A DNA stretch of 64,000 bases from Desulfobacterales bacterium (GTDB taxonomy: Bacteria > Desulfobacterota > Desulfobacteria > Desulfobacterales > JALSRD01). Each line of letters starts with the position of its first letter. Position 1 is the stretch's first letter. The position numbers and the translations under genes were made by a program. Where the stretch lies: assembly GCA_026984935.1 (NCBI GenBank), contig JALSRD010000035.1, forward strand, positions 96,000 to 159,999. The letters are read 5' to 3'. A model generated the notes under the pieces. That model worked only from the letters and a program-made list of their open reading frames with translations, was not told the origin of the DNA and did not search any database. Shown piece after piece: positions 45,228-52,978 of this stretch.

Positions 45228-46457
45228 TTAAAACTTCGGTATCCCACACGCCCCATCTCGGAGCCCGCTTCGGGCTGCGTCCGATTTCCCCTTGGCCCGA
45301 TGCTGCCGGATGATTTTCTCGTACCATGTTGTATAGCGGCGCAGGGTTTCTCCGAGGGCGTGCTGCTCGGCCCGCCGCCGGCTGGCGCGCCCCATCGCAG
45401 GCCAGTTGGGTGCCAGGGAAAGCATGTCGCGTATGCAGCGCTCGGCACCAGTGCTGCTGCCGGGTTGAAACAAGAGACCGTTGACGCCGGGGCGGACCAG
45501 TTCCGGCAAGGCGCAGGCATCGGCGGCCAGCACCGGCCGGCCGCTGGCCATGGCCTCCAGGGTAGCAATGGACTGCAGCTCGGCTGCGCCGGGCATGACA
45601 AAGACATCGGCACTGTTATAGAGCAGCGGCAGGTCGTCATCAGGCACGTACCCGGTCAAAATGACCCTTTCCTTCAGGCCCAGATCCTTGCGCATGTGTT
45701 TCAAGGCGCTTAAAAAACGACCTTTGCCGCAAATGACGATCTGCAGCGGCTGGTCCGCCAGGTGTATGGCCGCTTTTAGCAGAACATCCAGGCCCTTTTC
45801 ACGGTCCACCCGTCCGACGTACAAAAAAACCGAGCGTGAAGGATCGATGCCGTATCGCCATCGCAGGTGTCGCCGGTCGGCTGCTGGCCGCGGTTGGAAG
45901 TGCTGGATATCGACACCGTTGGAGATGGCCTCGACGGGGACCCGACAGCCGGCCTGCTCTAAAATCAAAGCCGCCGTAGGGGTGGGCGCGGCAACCCCGT
46001 CGAGACGGTTGAACAGGCCCAGCATGTTGCGCCATAGCAGCCGCTGAACCATGGGCCGCAGGAAGCCGGCAAGATGCACGTTGTCGGTCAGGTTGTCCGG
46101 CAGAAAATGGTTGGTGCCCACCACTGGAATGTTCCGGCGGCGCGCTTTTCGCCAGACGCTGCGGCTGATAAAATAATGGTCCTGGATGTGGACCAAGTCG
46201 GGCTGCAGGGTTTCCAACACCTTCTCGATGCGCCGTCCGGAAAAAGCGCTCACGTTGGCATTATGGCCCAGGTTGAGGGCCGTCACCCGGTGAACATCCA
46301 AACCATTTTTACGGATGGTGCCAGGGCCAAACACCTTTGGCGCCAGCACAGCCACCTGGTGACCGGAGCGGGCCAACCCTTCGGCCAGACTCACCGTAAA
46401 GGTGGCTTGGCCGTTGTCTTTGCGGTAGAAAGCCTGGCCGGCCAGAAGGATTTTCAT
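45228..46457 (-). CDS. GT4 glycosyltransferase, probable (glyco)diacylglycerol glycosyltransferase
   Basis: 409-aa GT-B enzyme, overlapping the DedA-like gene by 4 bases. N-terminal features include DNGQATFTVSLAEGLARSGHQVAVLAP and PVVGTNHFLPDNL. The donor half has YVGRVDREKGLDVLL and the E-x7-E block in GAAELQSIATLEAMASGRPV. This pattern resembles bacterial alpha-glycosyl-diacylglycerol synthases and PimA-like enzymes. With an MGDG-synthase-like partner in the same operon, it may add a first or second sugar to diacylglycerol. The last 20 residues are unusual and not conserved-looking. Confidence 0.78.
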   Translation of the reverse strand: MKILLAGQAFYRKDNGQATFTVSLAEGLARSGHQVAVLAPKVFGPGTIRKNGLDVHRVTALNLGHNANVSAFSGRRIEKVLETLQPDLVHIQDHYFISRSVWRKARRRNIPVVGTNHFLPDNLTDNVHLAGFLRPMVQRLLWRNMLGLFNRLDGVAAPTPTAALILEQAGCRVPVEAISNGVDIQHFQPRPAADRRHLRWRYGIDPSRSVFLYVGRVDREKGLDVLLKAAIHLADQPLQIVICGKGRFLSALKHMRKDLGLKERVILTGYVPDDDLPLLYNSADVFVMPGAAELQSIATLEAMASGRPVLAADACALPELVRPGVNGLLFQPGSSTGAERCIRDMLSLAPNWPAMGRASRRRAEQHALGETLRRYTTWYEKIIRQHRAKGKSDAARSGLRDGACGIPKF

Positions 46458-47092
46458 GACTTGCCTGCCTGTTCTTTAAGGTTGCAATTGCCGCCCGGCA
46501 CGGCCACATAGCGGTGCACCACCATCGCCAGCGTCAACAACAAAAGCCCGCCGAAAAACAGGGCGGCCTCCAGCCCCAACCGGTGGCGTACGGCGGACTT
46601 TCCCATGAAATAACCGGCCGCCACCAGAGCGCCGCCCAAAAGCACCTGGCAGCTGCCGGCCGCCGCCAGGATGCGCCGCCAGGACACTTTCGCCAGGCCG
46701 GCGGCAATCAGCACCGGGATGGCCGCGATGCCAAAGGAAAGTTTGCTGATCACCAGCAGCTTGACCCCGTCTTTTTGCAGCCGTTTTTCCAGCGCCCGGA
46801 TCCGGGCATCGAAGCGCGTAAACCCCGGCAGGCGTTTTCGAACCGCATCCAGGCGGCCGGCATATCCGATCAGATACCAGAGCCCGTCGGCGGTCAGGTT
46901 ACCGGCACTGGCAGCGAAAAAGACACCCCAGAGATCCAGGCGGCCGGCCCCTGCCAGAGCCGCCGCTGCCAGGGTAGTGGCCGGCCCTTCGATCAGCACC
47001 AGGGTAAATACAAGCATATAGCTGGCAAACCCCAGATGAGTAATAATCGTGCCACTGGCAACGGCTTCGAGCATCGCATGCAGCATATCCAT
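46454..47092 (-). CDS. DedA-like membrane protein
   Basis: 212-aa DedA/SNARE-associated family protein with about five helices. The ATG at 47092 is used. The frame is open for another kilobase, but that is a shadow of the GT28 gene. EGPATTLAAAALAGAGRLDLWGVFFAASAGNLTADGLWYLIGYAGR carries the family's conserved E and the helix after it. DedA proteins move polyprenyl-phosphate or phospholipids across the membrane. It lies between the two glycosyltransferases, 8 bases after GT28 and overlapping GT4, which suggests it flips a product or substrate of theirs. Confidence 0.82.
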   Translation of the reverse strand: MDMLHAMLEAVASGTIITHLGFASYMLVFTLVLIEGPATTLAAAALAGAGRLDLWGVFFAASAGNLTADGLWYLIGYAGRLDAVRKRLPGFTRFDARIRALEKRLQKDGVKLLVISKLSFGIAAIPVLIAAGLAKVSWRRILAAAGSCQVLLGGALVAAGYFMGKSAVRHRLGLEAALFFGGLLLLTLAMVVHRYVAVPGGNCNLKEQAGKS

Positions 47093-47100
47093 CTTCCTGC

Positions 47101-48225
47101 TTACACCCGGCTGACCAGGTCGGCGGCGATGTCCAGCGCCGCCTGCGGACGCGCCAGGCGGGCGGCATTGCCGGCCATGGCCTGAAAGGCCGCATTGCCG
47201 GGGGTCAGCCAGTCCGACAGGATGCGGGCGATATCCTCCGGCTGCGGCGCGTAAATGCCGGCATGCTGATCCTGGACATAGTCGACGTTGCCGGTTTCCT
47301 GACCCGGTACGTAGTCGCACAAAACCTGCGGCAGACCGGCAACAAAGGCTTCGCTGATCGTACCCGGACCCGCCTTGGTTACCAGAACATCGGCGGCTCC
47401 CATTAGTTGCGGCATGTTTTCCGCGAAGCCGTAAACTCGGGTCGGGATTTCCCAGCAGACTTTTTCCAGCTGTTCTTTCAGCGCGCGGTTGCGGCCGCTG
47501 ACCACCAGCAGCTGAGCCTGCAGCCGGCTTACGGCGATCCGGCGGGCAATGCGGTAAATCCGCCCGGTACCCTCTCCCCCGCCGACCACCAGCACCGCCG
47601 GTATGTCCGCCGCCAGTCCCAGCCGGCGGCGATATTCCCGGCGGTGGCCGCTCAGCTGCATAAATTTCAGGCTGATCGGCTGACCGTAAACAGCCAGCTT
47701 TTCGGCCGGCATGCCATATTGCAGGGCCTGTTGGCGGGCCGCTTGCGTGGGCACGATTAAGTGGTCCACTTCCGCGCAGATCCAGAAAGGATGGAGGCTG
47801 ACCATGTCCGTGACCACGGTCACGAAAGGTGCGTCCAGCGCGGCGGCTTTCACCCATTTTACGCCCAAATGATTCATGACCGGATGCAGGGATACCACCA
47901 GGTGCGGCCGCAGGGCGATCAGGTGGCGGGCCATGGGGTTTTTCACCAACGGAAAGATCATCCCGAAAAAGAAGCGTGGCAGATGCACGTGGGCGGTCAG
48001 TTTCCAGAGGACCTGCCAGACCGGTTTGCCGGCCCCGCTGAGCCAGCCGTAGGTGCCGGGCAGTTTGCAAAACGGCCAGGGCATGTGGTTTTTCCAGATG
48101 TCGCTAATGATTACTGCATAGCAGCCGGGGTATCGGTATTCGATGGCCTCTGCGATGGCATTGGCCGCGGCGCGGTGCCCGCCGCCGGTATCGGAAATCA
48201 AAAAAAGGATGCGTTTCTTTTTCAT
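47101..48225 (-). CDS. MGDG-synthase-like GT28 glycosyltransferase
   Basis: 374-aa GT-B enzyme of the monogalactosyl/monoglucosyl-diacylglycerol synthase family (plant MGD1, Bacillus UgtP). The lipid-side half begins ILFLISDTGGGHRAAANAIA, the family's GGGHR motif. The donor half has VVGGGEGTGRIYRIARRIA and VTKAGPGTISEAF, then DYVPGQETGNVDYV, a near-exact MGDG-synthase signature. It should transfer a hexose to diacylglycerol at the inner leaflet. It overlaps the phosphoesterase gene by 4 bases. Confidence 0.88.
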   Translation of the reverse strand: MKKKRILFLISDTGGGHRAAANAIAEAIEYRYPGCYAVIISDIWKNHMPWPFCKLPGTYGWLSGAGKPVWQVLWKLTAHVHLPRFFFGMIFPLVKNPMARHLIALRPHLVVSLHPVMNHLGVKWVKAAALDAPFVTVVTDMVSLHPFWICAEVDHLIVPTQAARQQALQYGMPAEKLAVYGQPISLKFMQLSGHRREYRRRLGLAADIPAVLVVGGGEGTGRIYRIARRIAVSRLQAQLLVVSGRNRALKEQLEKVCWEIPTRVYGFAENMPQLMGAADVLVTKAGPGTISEAFVAGLPQVLCDYVPGQETGNVDYVQDQHAGIYAPQPEDIARILSDWLTPGNAAFQAMAGNAARLARPQAALDIAADLVSRV

Positions 48226-49319
48226 GCGCCGGGCCCTTTCCCGGCAGGCCGGGCGGTGAAATCCGCCGGCCGCATGCGCTGCTGCTTTTTGTGGTAGAGA
48301 AATTCGAGCAGGCCGTCCGTGGCAAGTACCAGAATAAACAGTGCCAAAAGGATCTGGCCGGCATAGATCTTACCCAGCGTACGCACATACAGCCCGGCAA
48401 TGTTGAGGTATTTCTTGATGCCTTCAAAGGGTGTTTTGTGGCCGACCGGAACGACCTCGGTATGCACACCCTGATCCGAAACCGTGACCCGCACATAGTG
48501 ATAAAAGGTATGCTTGGGGTCGCTGCCCACCAGTTCCGCGCCGGCCCCGCCGCTGATGATCGTTTTCAGCCCGCGCTGCGTGGTCTCGTAAAAGGCATGG
48601 ATGTGAGAGCAGAAAAGCACGCTGATCTTGTACTTGACGAACAGGTCCTCAAGCTGGCGGGCCGTGTCCGCATCCCTGAGGCTGTGGGCGTAACGGATGC
48701 CGGCGCGGTTGTCGTCGCGCGGGTCCCACAGCGGAACGTGCATGAACACAAAACGGTATCTATCGTGCAGACCGTCCTTGAGCTGCCTTTCGAGCCAGGC
48801 GGTTTGCTGGTCACCGAGGCCGGTTTCATTGCTGTCGTCGAGCAGAATGAACTTGGCACCGCCCAGCTCAAAGGCATAATAAAACCGTCCGAAAATCTTG
48901 TAGTAAAAATCCATGTCTTCAAAAGCCACATCGTGATTGCCCGGCAGCACCAGGGTCGGGATCTGGATACTATTCAGCTGGGTTAAGAAAGATTCGTAAG
49001 TCTCCCGGGTGGGGTAGAGCACCGTGTCTCCCGCTAATATTGCAAAATCGAGCTTGGGATCGTGGTTGAGCCTTTTCACCAGCGTATTGAAAATCGGACT
49101 GTTTTTGTTGTCGCCCAGGAAAGCAAAGCAAAAAGGCAAGCCGTGGGCGCGTTTCTGGATCTCCTGCATGGCATGATAGTTCAGGTCATGCGCTTTAATG
49201 GGGAAAAAATCCGAGATTTCGAAATATCCCCCTAAACACAGGGTAACGATGATCAGCGCCAGCCGGAGCCAGGTGCGGCGCCGGAAATAGGCGGCCGCAA
49301 TATTGCCCACTTTTTTCAT
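48222..49319 (-). CDS. Membrane-anchored calcineurin-like metallophosphoesterase
   Basis: 365-aa protein from the ATG at 49319 (upstream frame opens only with TTG). The phosphoesterase motifs are in order: FAFLGDNKN, LAGDTVLYP, LPGNHD, FMHVPLW and CSHIHAF. A helix near residues 14-32 follows a basic start, and a second near the C-terminus (ILLALFILVLATDGLLEFLYH) is followed by KKQQRMR. The positive-inside rule puts the catalytic domain in the periplasm. It could act on phospholipid head groups or a lipid phosphate. The related cytosolic PlcP makes diacylglycerol under phosphate stress, but topology argues against simple identity. Confidence 0.85.
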   Translation of the reverse strand: MKKVGNIAAAYFRRRTWLRLALIIVTLCLGGYFEISDFFPIKAHDLNYHAMQEIQKRAHGLPFCFAFLGDNKNSPIFNTLVKRLNHDPKLDFAILAGDTVLYPTRETYESFLTQLNSIQIPTLVLPGNHDVAFEDMDFYYKIFGRFYYAFELGGAKFILLDDSNETGLGDQQTAWLERQLKDGLHDRYRFVFMHVPLWDPRDDNRAGIRYAHSLRDADTARQLEDLFVKYKISVLFCSHIHAFYETTQRGLKTIISGGAGAELVGSDPKHTFYHYVRVTVSDQGVHTEVVPVGHKTPFEGIKKYLNIAGLYVRTLGKIYAGQILLALFILVLATDGLLEFLYHKKQQRMRPADFTARPAGKGPGA

Positions 49320-49380
49320 CTGTCCATTCCCGTTGGCCAATCGCCTCTATTATCCAAAATGTTCCCAACAACGCCGATCG

Positions 49381-49959
49381 TCAAACCTCCCGCCGGCCGG
49401 GGAAGACATCGAGCATTCCAACCAGACGTTCGTAAGCCGGCATCAGCCGCGGGCGCAGCCGCGTCAGCAGGACGAAACTGACTACCGCCACCGCCAGGGA
49501 CCCGGCAATGTCAAAGGGGAAGTGCAGCCCGGTGTACACCCGGGCCCAGCTGCCGGCCAGGGCCAGGGCCAGCAGGAGCATTCCCTGCCGACGCCACAGG
49601 GGCCGTGACAGCAGCGACAGGGCCGCGGCAAAGAGCAGCGTGGCATGATCGCTGGGAAACGAGGTTTCCGGCGCATGCGGGATCAGCGGCCGGCAGAGAC
49701 CGATCATAAACGGCCGCGGATGGGTGTAAAACAGGCCGATGGCCTGGTTGATCAACAGGCCGACAGCCACGACCAGAACCGCTTCCAGGATTGCCGGTTT
49801 CTGGAAACGCTCGCAAGTCAGCCAGAAAAGCGCCAGCAGAACGATCACGGCATACGGTGCACCCCTGGCAAAGACAACGGCCAGCAGATCCCATGCCGGA
49901 TGCGTGCCGGCACCGGCATGTATCCAGCGAAACAGGTCGATATTCAGCGTGTCGGTCAT
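49381..49959 (-). CDS. PAP2-family lipid phosphatase (BcrC-like)
   Basis: 192-aa inner-membrane phosphatase with about five helices, first gene of the Pho-box operon, behind GGAGGAAACC. The three PAP2 motifs are FYTHPRPFMIGL, FPSDHATLLF and ARVYTGLHFPFD. The D in PSDH is common in undecaprenyl-diphosphatases of the BcrC type. Substrate could be undecaprenyl diphosphate, or phosphatidic acid (giving diacylglycerol for the glycosyltransferases). Operon context favours the second, but motifs do not decide. Confidence 0.86.
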   Translation of the reverse strand: MTDTLNIDLFRWIHAGAGTHPAWDLLAVVFARGAPYAVIVLLALFWLTCERFQKPAILEAVLVVAVGLLINQAIGLFYTHPRPFMIGLCRPLIPHAPETSFPSDHATLLFAAALSLLSRPLWRRQGMLLLALALAGSWARVYTGLHFPFDIAGSLAVAVVSFVLLTRLRPRLMPAYERLVGMLDVFPGRREV

Positions 49960-50018
49960 GGTTTCCTCCGCTCAAGAGATCGCAGTGCGTTCATGCTGCT
50001 GCTATAGTTTGAATACAG

Positions 50019-50024
50019 AGCATA
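50019..50024 (-). promoter_or_regulatory. -10 box (extended) of the Pho-type promoter
   Basis: TATGCT on the minus strand, preceded by TG one base away (extended -10). It lies exactly 10 bases after the second Pho half-site, the spacing known from the E. coli pstS promoter. The first operon gene starts 60 bases downstream. No consensus -35 box is present, as expected for an activator-dependent promoter. Confidence 0.62.
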
Positions 50025-50034
50025 GCACACGAAG

Positions 50035-50052
50035 ATGACCGCAAGATGACCG
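50035..50052 (-). promoter_or_regulatory. Candidate Pho box (PhoB-binding direct repeat)
   Basis: On the minus strand CGGTCAT (50052-50046), CTTG, CGGTCAT (50041-50035): two identical 7-base units separated by 4 bases. Each matches the enteric Pho half-site CTGTCAT at 6 of 7 positions, and the 11-base period is that of PhoB dimers on DNA. The full 11-base unit is repeated in tandem (50034-50055 on the plus strand reads GATGACCGCAA twice). Position, unit length, spacer and distance to the -10 box all fit. Confidence 0.68.
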
Positions 50053-50136
50053 CAAGATTATCTTTTGGTCATCTCGAAAGATTGCCTGTGGCGGTGGCAA
50101 ATTGGATTTTGGCACTGTTGTACCGGATCTGGATGT

Positions 50137-51525
50137 TTACCCGGCGGGAGGCGTGATACGCGGCAGGGCCACCAGAAAACGGCTGCCCATGTTGGGTTGG
50201 CTGGTAACGGTAATGCGACCGTGGTGGGCCGTTACGATGGCACGCGCCAGACTCAGGCCCAGGCCGCTGCCGGGGGTGGAGCGACTGGCATCGCCGCGGT
50301 AGAAGCGGTCGAAGACGTGCCGCATGGCATCTTCGTCGATCCCCACACCCGAATCGCTGACCATGAGCGTGACTTCGTCGGCAGAGGCGGACACCTGCAA
50401 ATCGACCCTGCCGCCGGCCGGCGTGTACTTGACGGCGTTGTCCAGCAGGTTGGCCACGACGCGCTGCATACCGCGGACATCGCCGCGGATGAAAAGCGGT
50501 TCAGTTGGAACCTGCCATTGCAGATCGATCCCGCGGTCTTCGCCGGCCGGCAAAAACAGTTCCGCGGCTTCGCGGACCACCTGCGCCAGATCGACGACTT
50601 CGTCCGGCAACGGCAGTGTGCCGGCATCGATTTGCGCCAGTTCGAGGATCGTGTTGACCATGGCCACCAGCCGGTCGCTCTCCTCGATGACGGCAACCGC
50701 CATGTCGCGGAAGGCAGCCAGATTATTTTCTCCACTCAGGGTGGTTTCGGCCATGCCGCGGATGCGCGTGATCGGCATGCGCAGGTCGTGGGCCACGTTG
50801 TCGATGACCGTCGTAAGCTCGGCAATCAAGGCAGCGATGCGCCGCTGCATGGTGGCAAAAGCGGCGGCCAGATCTTCGATTTCCGCCCCCCGGTGGTTGC
50901 CCGGCGGCAGCGGCTGATCGAGATGTCCGGCGGCAATGGATGCGGCCGCAGCGGTGACCTGCCGTACGCCGGCCATGGCGCGGCGTGAGATGAAATAGGC
51001 ACCCAGCCCACCGCAGGCCAGCAATATAAAAAAGGCTGTCGAGAAGGTCTCGCGGTAATCCTCCAGCAAATCCTGGTTTTCTTCGATCGTGGTGGCAATC
51101 TGAAGGACGCTGCCGTCGTTCAAGCGTTTGGAGAGCAGGCGCACGGCAGACTCTCGCCCGGGAATGTGCCGGGTTTCAATTTGCATGTTGCGAACAGGGT
51201 GCTGGGCTAAGGAGGCCACCAGGTTTTTCCAGGCACGCTCGTCGGAAGCCGCCCGCAGACCGCCGTCAGGCCCCACAAGACGGAAGAACACGCGCCGTTT
51301 GCCGGCGCCGTTGGCCTCGGTGGCAAACTCGATCTTCAGCCCCTGGGCCCCGCGCGTGCGGTAGGTACGTGCAAACTCGCGTGCTTTGGCCTGCAGGCGC
51401 TCATCCGTCTGCCGGTCAAGTCCCGCCGCAAGCTGCACGTACACAAAGAGAAAGGCGGCCAACGCAAGAATCGCAAACAGCAGGCTGTACCAGAGCGTCA
51501 GGCGCTGGGAAACGGTGCGCAACAT
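50137..51525 (-). CDS. HAMP-containing sensor histidine kinase
   Basis: 462-aa membrane kinase whose ATG shares one base with the stop of its response-regulator gene. Helix 1 is about residues 10-32 and helix 2 about 163-180, enclosing a periplasmic sensor of some 130 residues with RRVFFRLVGPDGGLRAASDE. HAMP follows. The phospho-acceptor is H246 in NVAHDLRMPITRI, and the ATPase boxes are NLLDNAVKYT, VSDSGVGID and PGSGLGLSLARAI. It resembles CusS-type kinases rather than PhoR, which usually has a PAS domain. Its stop is 85 bases before the Pho box. Confidence 0.93.
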   Translation of the reverse strand: MLRTVSQRLTLWYSLLFAILALAAFLFVYVQLAAGLDRQTDERLQAKAREFARTYRTRGAQGLKIEFATEANGAGKRRVFFRLVGPDGGLRAASDERAWKNLVASLAQHPVRNMQIETRHIPGRESAVRLLSKRLNDGSVLQIATTIEENQDLLEDYRETFSTAFFILLACGGLGAYFISRRAMAGVRQVTAAAASIAAGHLDQPLPPGNHRGAEIEDLAAAFATMQRRIAALIAELTTVIDNVAHDLRMPITRIRGMAETTLSGENNLAAFRDMAVAVIEESDRLVAMVNTILELAQIDAGTLPLPDEVVDLAQVVREAAELFLPAGEDRGIDLQWQVPTEPLFIRGDVRGMQRVVANLLDNAVKYTPAGGRVDLQVSASADEVTLMVSDSGVGIDEDAMRHVFDRFYRGDASRSTPGSGLGLSLARAIVTAHHGRITVTSQPNMGSRFLVALPRITPPAG

Positions 51526-52202
51526 CAGCGGCGCTCCCTGGCCACGTAGCCCACGCCGCGAACCGTGTGAATTAGGGGGGGATCGAAGCCGTGATCGATC
51601 TTATCGCGCAACCGGCAGATGCGGGCTTCGACCACATTGGTCTGGGGATCGAAGTCATAGCCCCAGACGTGCTCGAGGATCATGGTCTTGGAGACCACCC
51701 GACCCGCGTGGCGCAACAGGTACTCCAGCAGGGCGAACTCGCGCTGCTGGAGATCAATTTCCTGTCCGGCGCGGGTCACGTTGTGCGCAATGACATTCAT
51801 CACCAGGTCGGCCAACTGCAGCACCGTCGGCTCGGCCGGACGCTGCCCGCGGCGCAGCAGGGCCCGCAAACGCGCCACGAGTTCGGCAAAAGAGAACGGC
51901 TTGACCAGGTAGTCGTCCCCACCGGCCTGCAGGCCGGCGATGCGGTCCTGCACACTTTTTCGGGCGCTCAAAAACAGGACCGGCGTAGCAACTCCGGCAC
52001 CCCGCAAGCGTTCGATCAGTGCCAGGCCATCGAGACCGGGCAGCATGATGTCCAGGATGGCGGCATCAAAAGATTGCTGCAAAAGAAACTGCAGACCGGC
52101 CTGTCCGTCCGCGCACCGCGTGACTTCAAAGCCCTCGCGCGTAAGCCCGCTGGTGATAAAATCAGCGGTTTTGGTATCATCTTCAACGATCAGGATGCGC
52201 AT
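51525..52202 (-). CDS. OmpR/PhoB-family response regulator
   Basis: 225-aa regulator starting at the ATG at 52202. The frame to 52367 is open but adds unrelated residues. Phospho-acceptor D51 is in AAILDIMLPGLDGL, and K101 in YLVKPFSFAELVARL. The effector domain shows DLQQREFALLEYLLRHAGRVVSK and NVVEARICRLRDKID. Partner of the overlapping kinase. Being OmpR-type, it too could bind an 11-base-period direct repeat, so the site upstream of the next operon may belong to it rather than PhoB. Confidence 0.93.
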   Translation of the reverse strand: MRILIVEDDTKTADFITSGLTREGFEVTRCADGQAGLQFLLQQSFDAAILDIMLPGLDGLALIERLRGAGVATPVLFLSARKSVQDRIAGLQAGGDDYLVKPFSFAELVARLRALLRRGQRPAEPTVLQLADLVMNVIAHNVTRAGQEIDLQQREFALLEYLLRHAGRVVSKTMILEHVWGYDFDPQTNVVEARICRLRDKIDHGFDPPLIHTVRGVGYVARERR

Positions 52203-52432
52203 GTCATTGTCCCTGCATATACGCTGTAGGCCCTCCGGCCGCAACCCGCCGCCGGCGATTTTCGGCACGTTAGGGCCACGGAAAGAAATAAATCCACAGA
52301 TATCACGCCGGATTTTGGTTCGGCTACAAGGCGCGGCGGTTGTTTCATACTGGTTGTATGGGACCATCGACGCAACGCCGTAGCCGGGCCAAAAGACAAG
52401 TCAGAATGGGGATTTTATTTTTTCCGGGGCCC

Positions 52433-52978
52433 TTATGCCTCTTTGCGAAAGCGGCTGAAAATCACCACCCAGCACAGCGCCAGAGCGGCGCTGACGGCAT
52501 TGAGCACCACGTCACTGTTCTGGTAATGCCGGCTGGGTTCGAAATACTGAATGACCTCGTCGATCCATCCCAGTGCGATGGTGATCCCCAAAGCCACCGG
52601 CAGGGCGACACGCAAAGAACAACGAAAGCGCAACGCCCGGCAGATCAGAAAGGCCAGCAGACCGTACTCGATCAGATGTATCCGCTCCGCCGGAAACCGT
52701 ATGAGATTCAGCGCACAAACATACAGCCCCACCAGTGCGCCGATGCAGACGTACATCCATGGATTGTGCAAATCCAGGTGGTGCATTGCCAGGGCCGCCA
52801 GGAAGGCCAGGCCGGCGCTGACGGCCAAAAGGGTGATCAGGCCAAAGGGCGTGTTTTGGATCATGAAAACCACGACATCGTAGACCAGGGCGGACGTGCC
52901 GTAAATCGCAAGCGCCCAGGCCAGCGCCAGCAGCCAGTAAAACCCCGCGGTGAAGTTGTTCTGATCCACAATTTTCAT
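52433..52978 (-). CDS. VanZ-like membrane protein
   Basis: 181-aa membrane protein with five helices. PAERIHLIEYGLLAFLICRAL and GWIDEVIQYFEPSRHYQNSDVVLNAVSAALAL are VanZ-family blocks, including the E and D residues in the loop. VanZ was named for teicoplanin resistance, and the family has no known activity. Its start overlaps the MBL-fold gene stop by 4 bases. The two-component genes follow on the same strand after 230 bases. Confidence 0.85.
   Translation of the reverse strand: MKIVDQNNFTAGFYWLLALAWALAIYGTSALVYDVVVFMIQNTPFGLITLLAVSAGLAFLAALAMHHLDLHNPWMYVCIGALVGLYVCALNLIRFPAERIHLIEYGLLAFLICRALRFRCSLRVALPVALGITIALGWIDEVIQYFEPSRHYQNSDVVLNAVSAALALCWVVIFSRFRKEA

Noticed and set aside
45262..45276. 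AGCCCG-CTT-CGGGCT hairpin
   Set aside because: It lies inside the GT4 coding sequence near its 3' end and has no T-run. Probably coincidental in GC-rich DNA, though it could affect transcript stability.
47093..48070. N-terminal extension of the DedA-like frame to 538 aa
   Set aside because: The extension is out of frame with the GT28 gene and reads as low-complexity G/R/A-rich sequence. The real protein starts at 47092.
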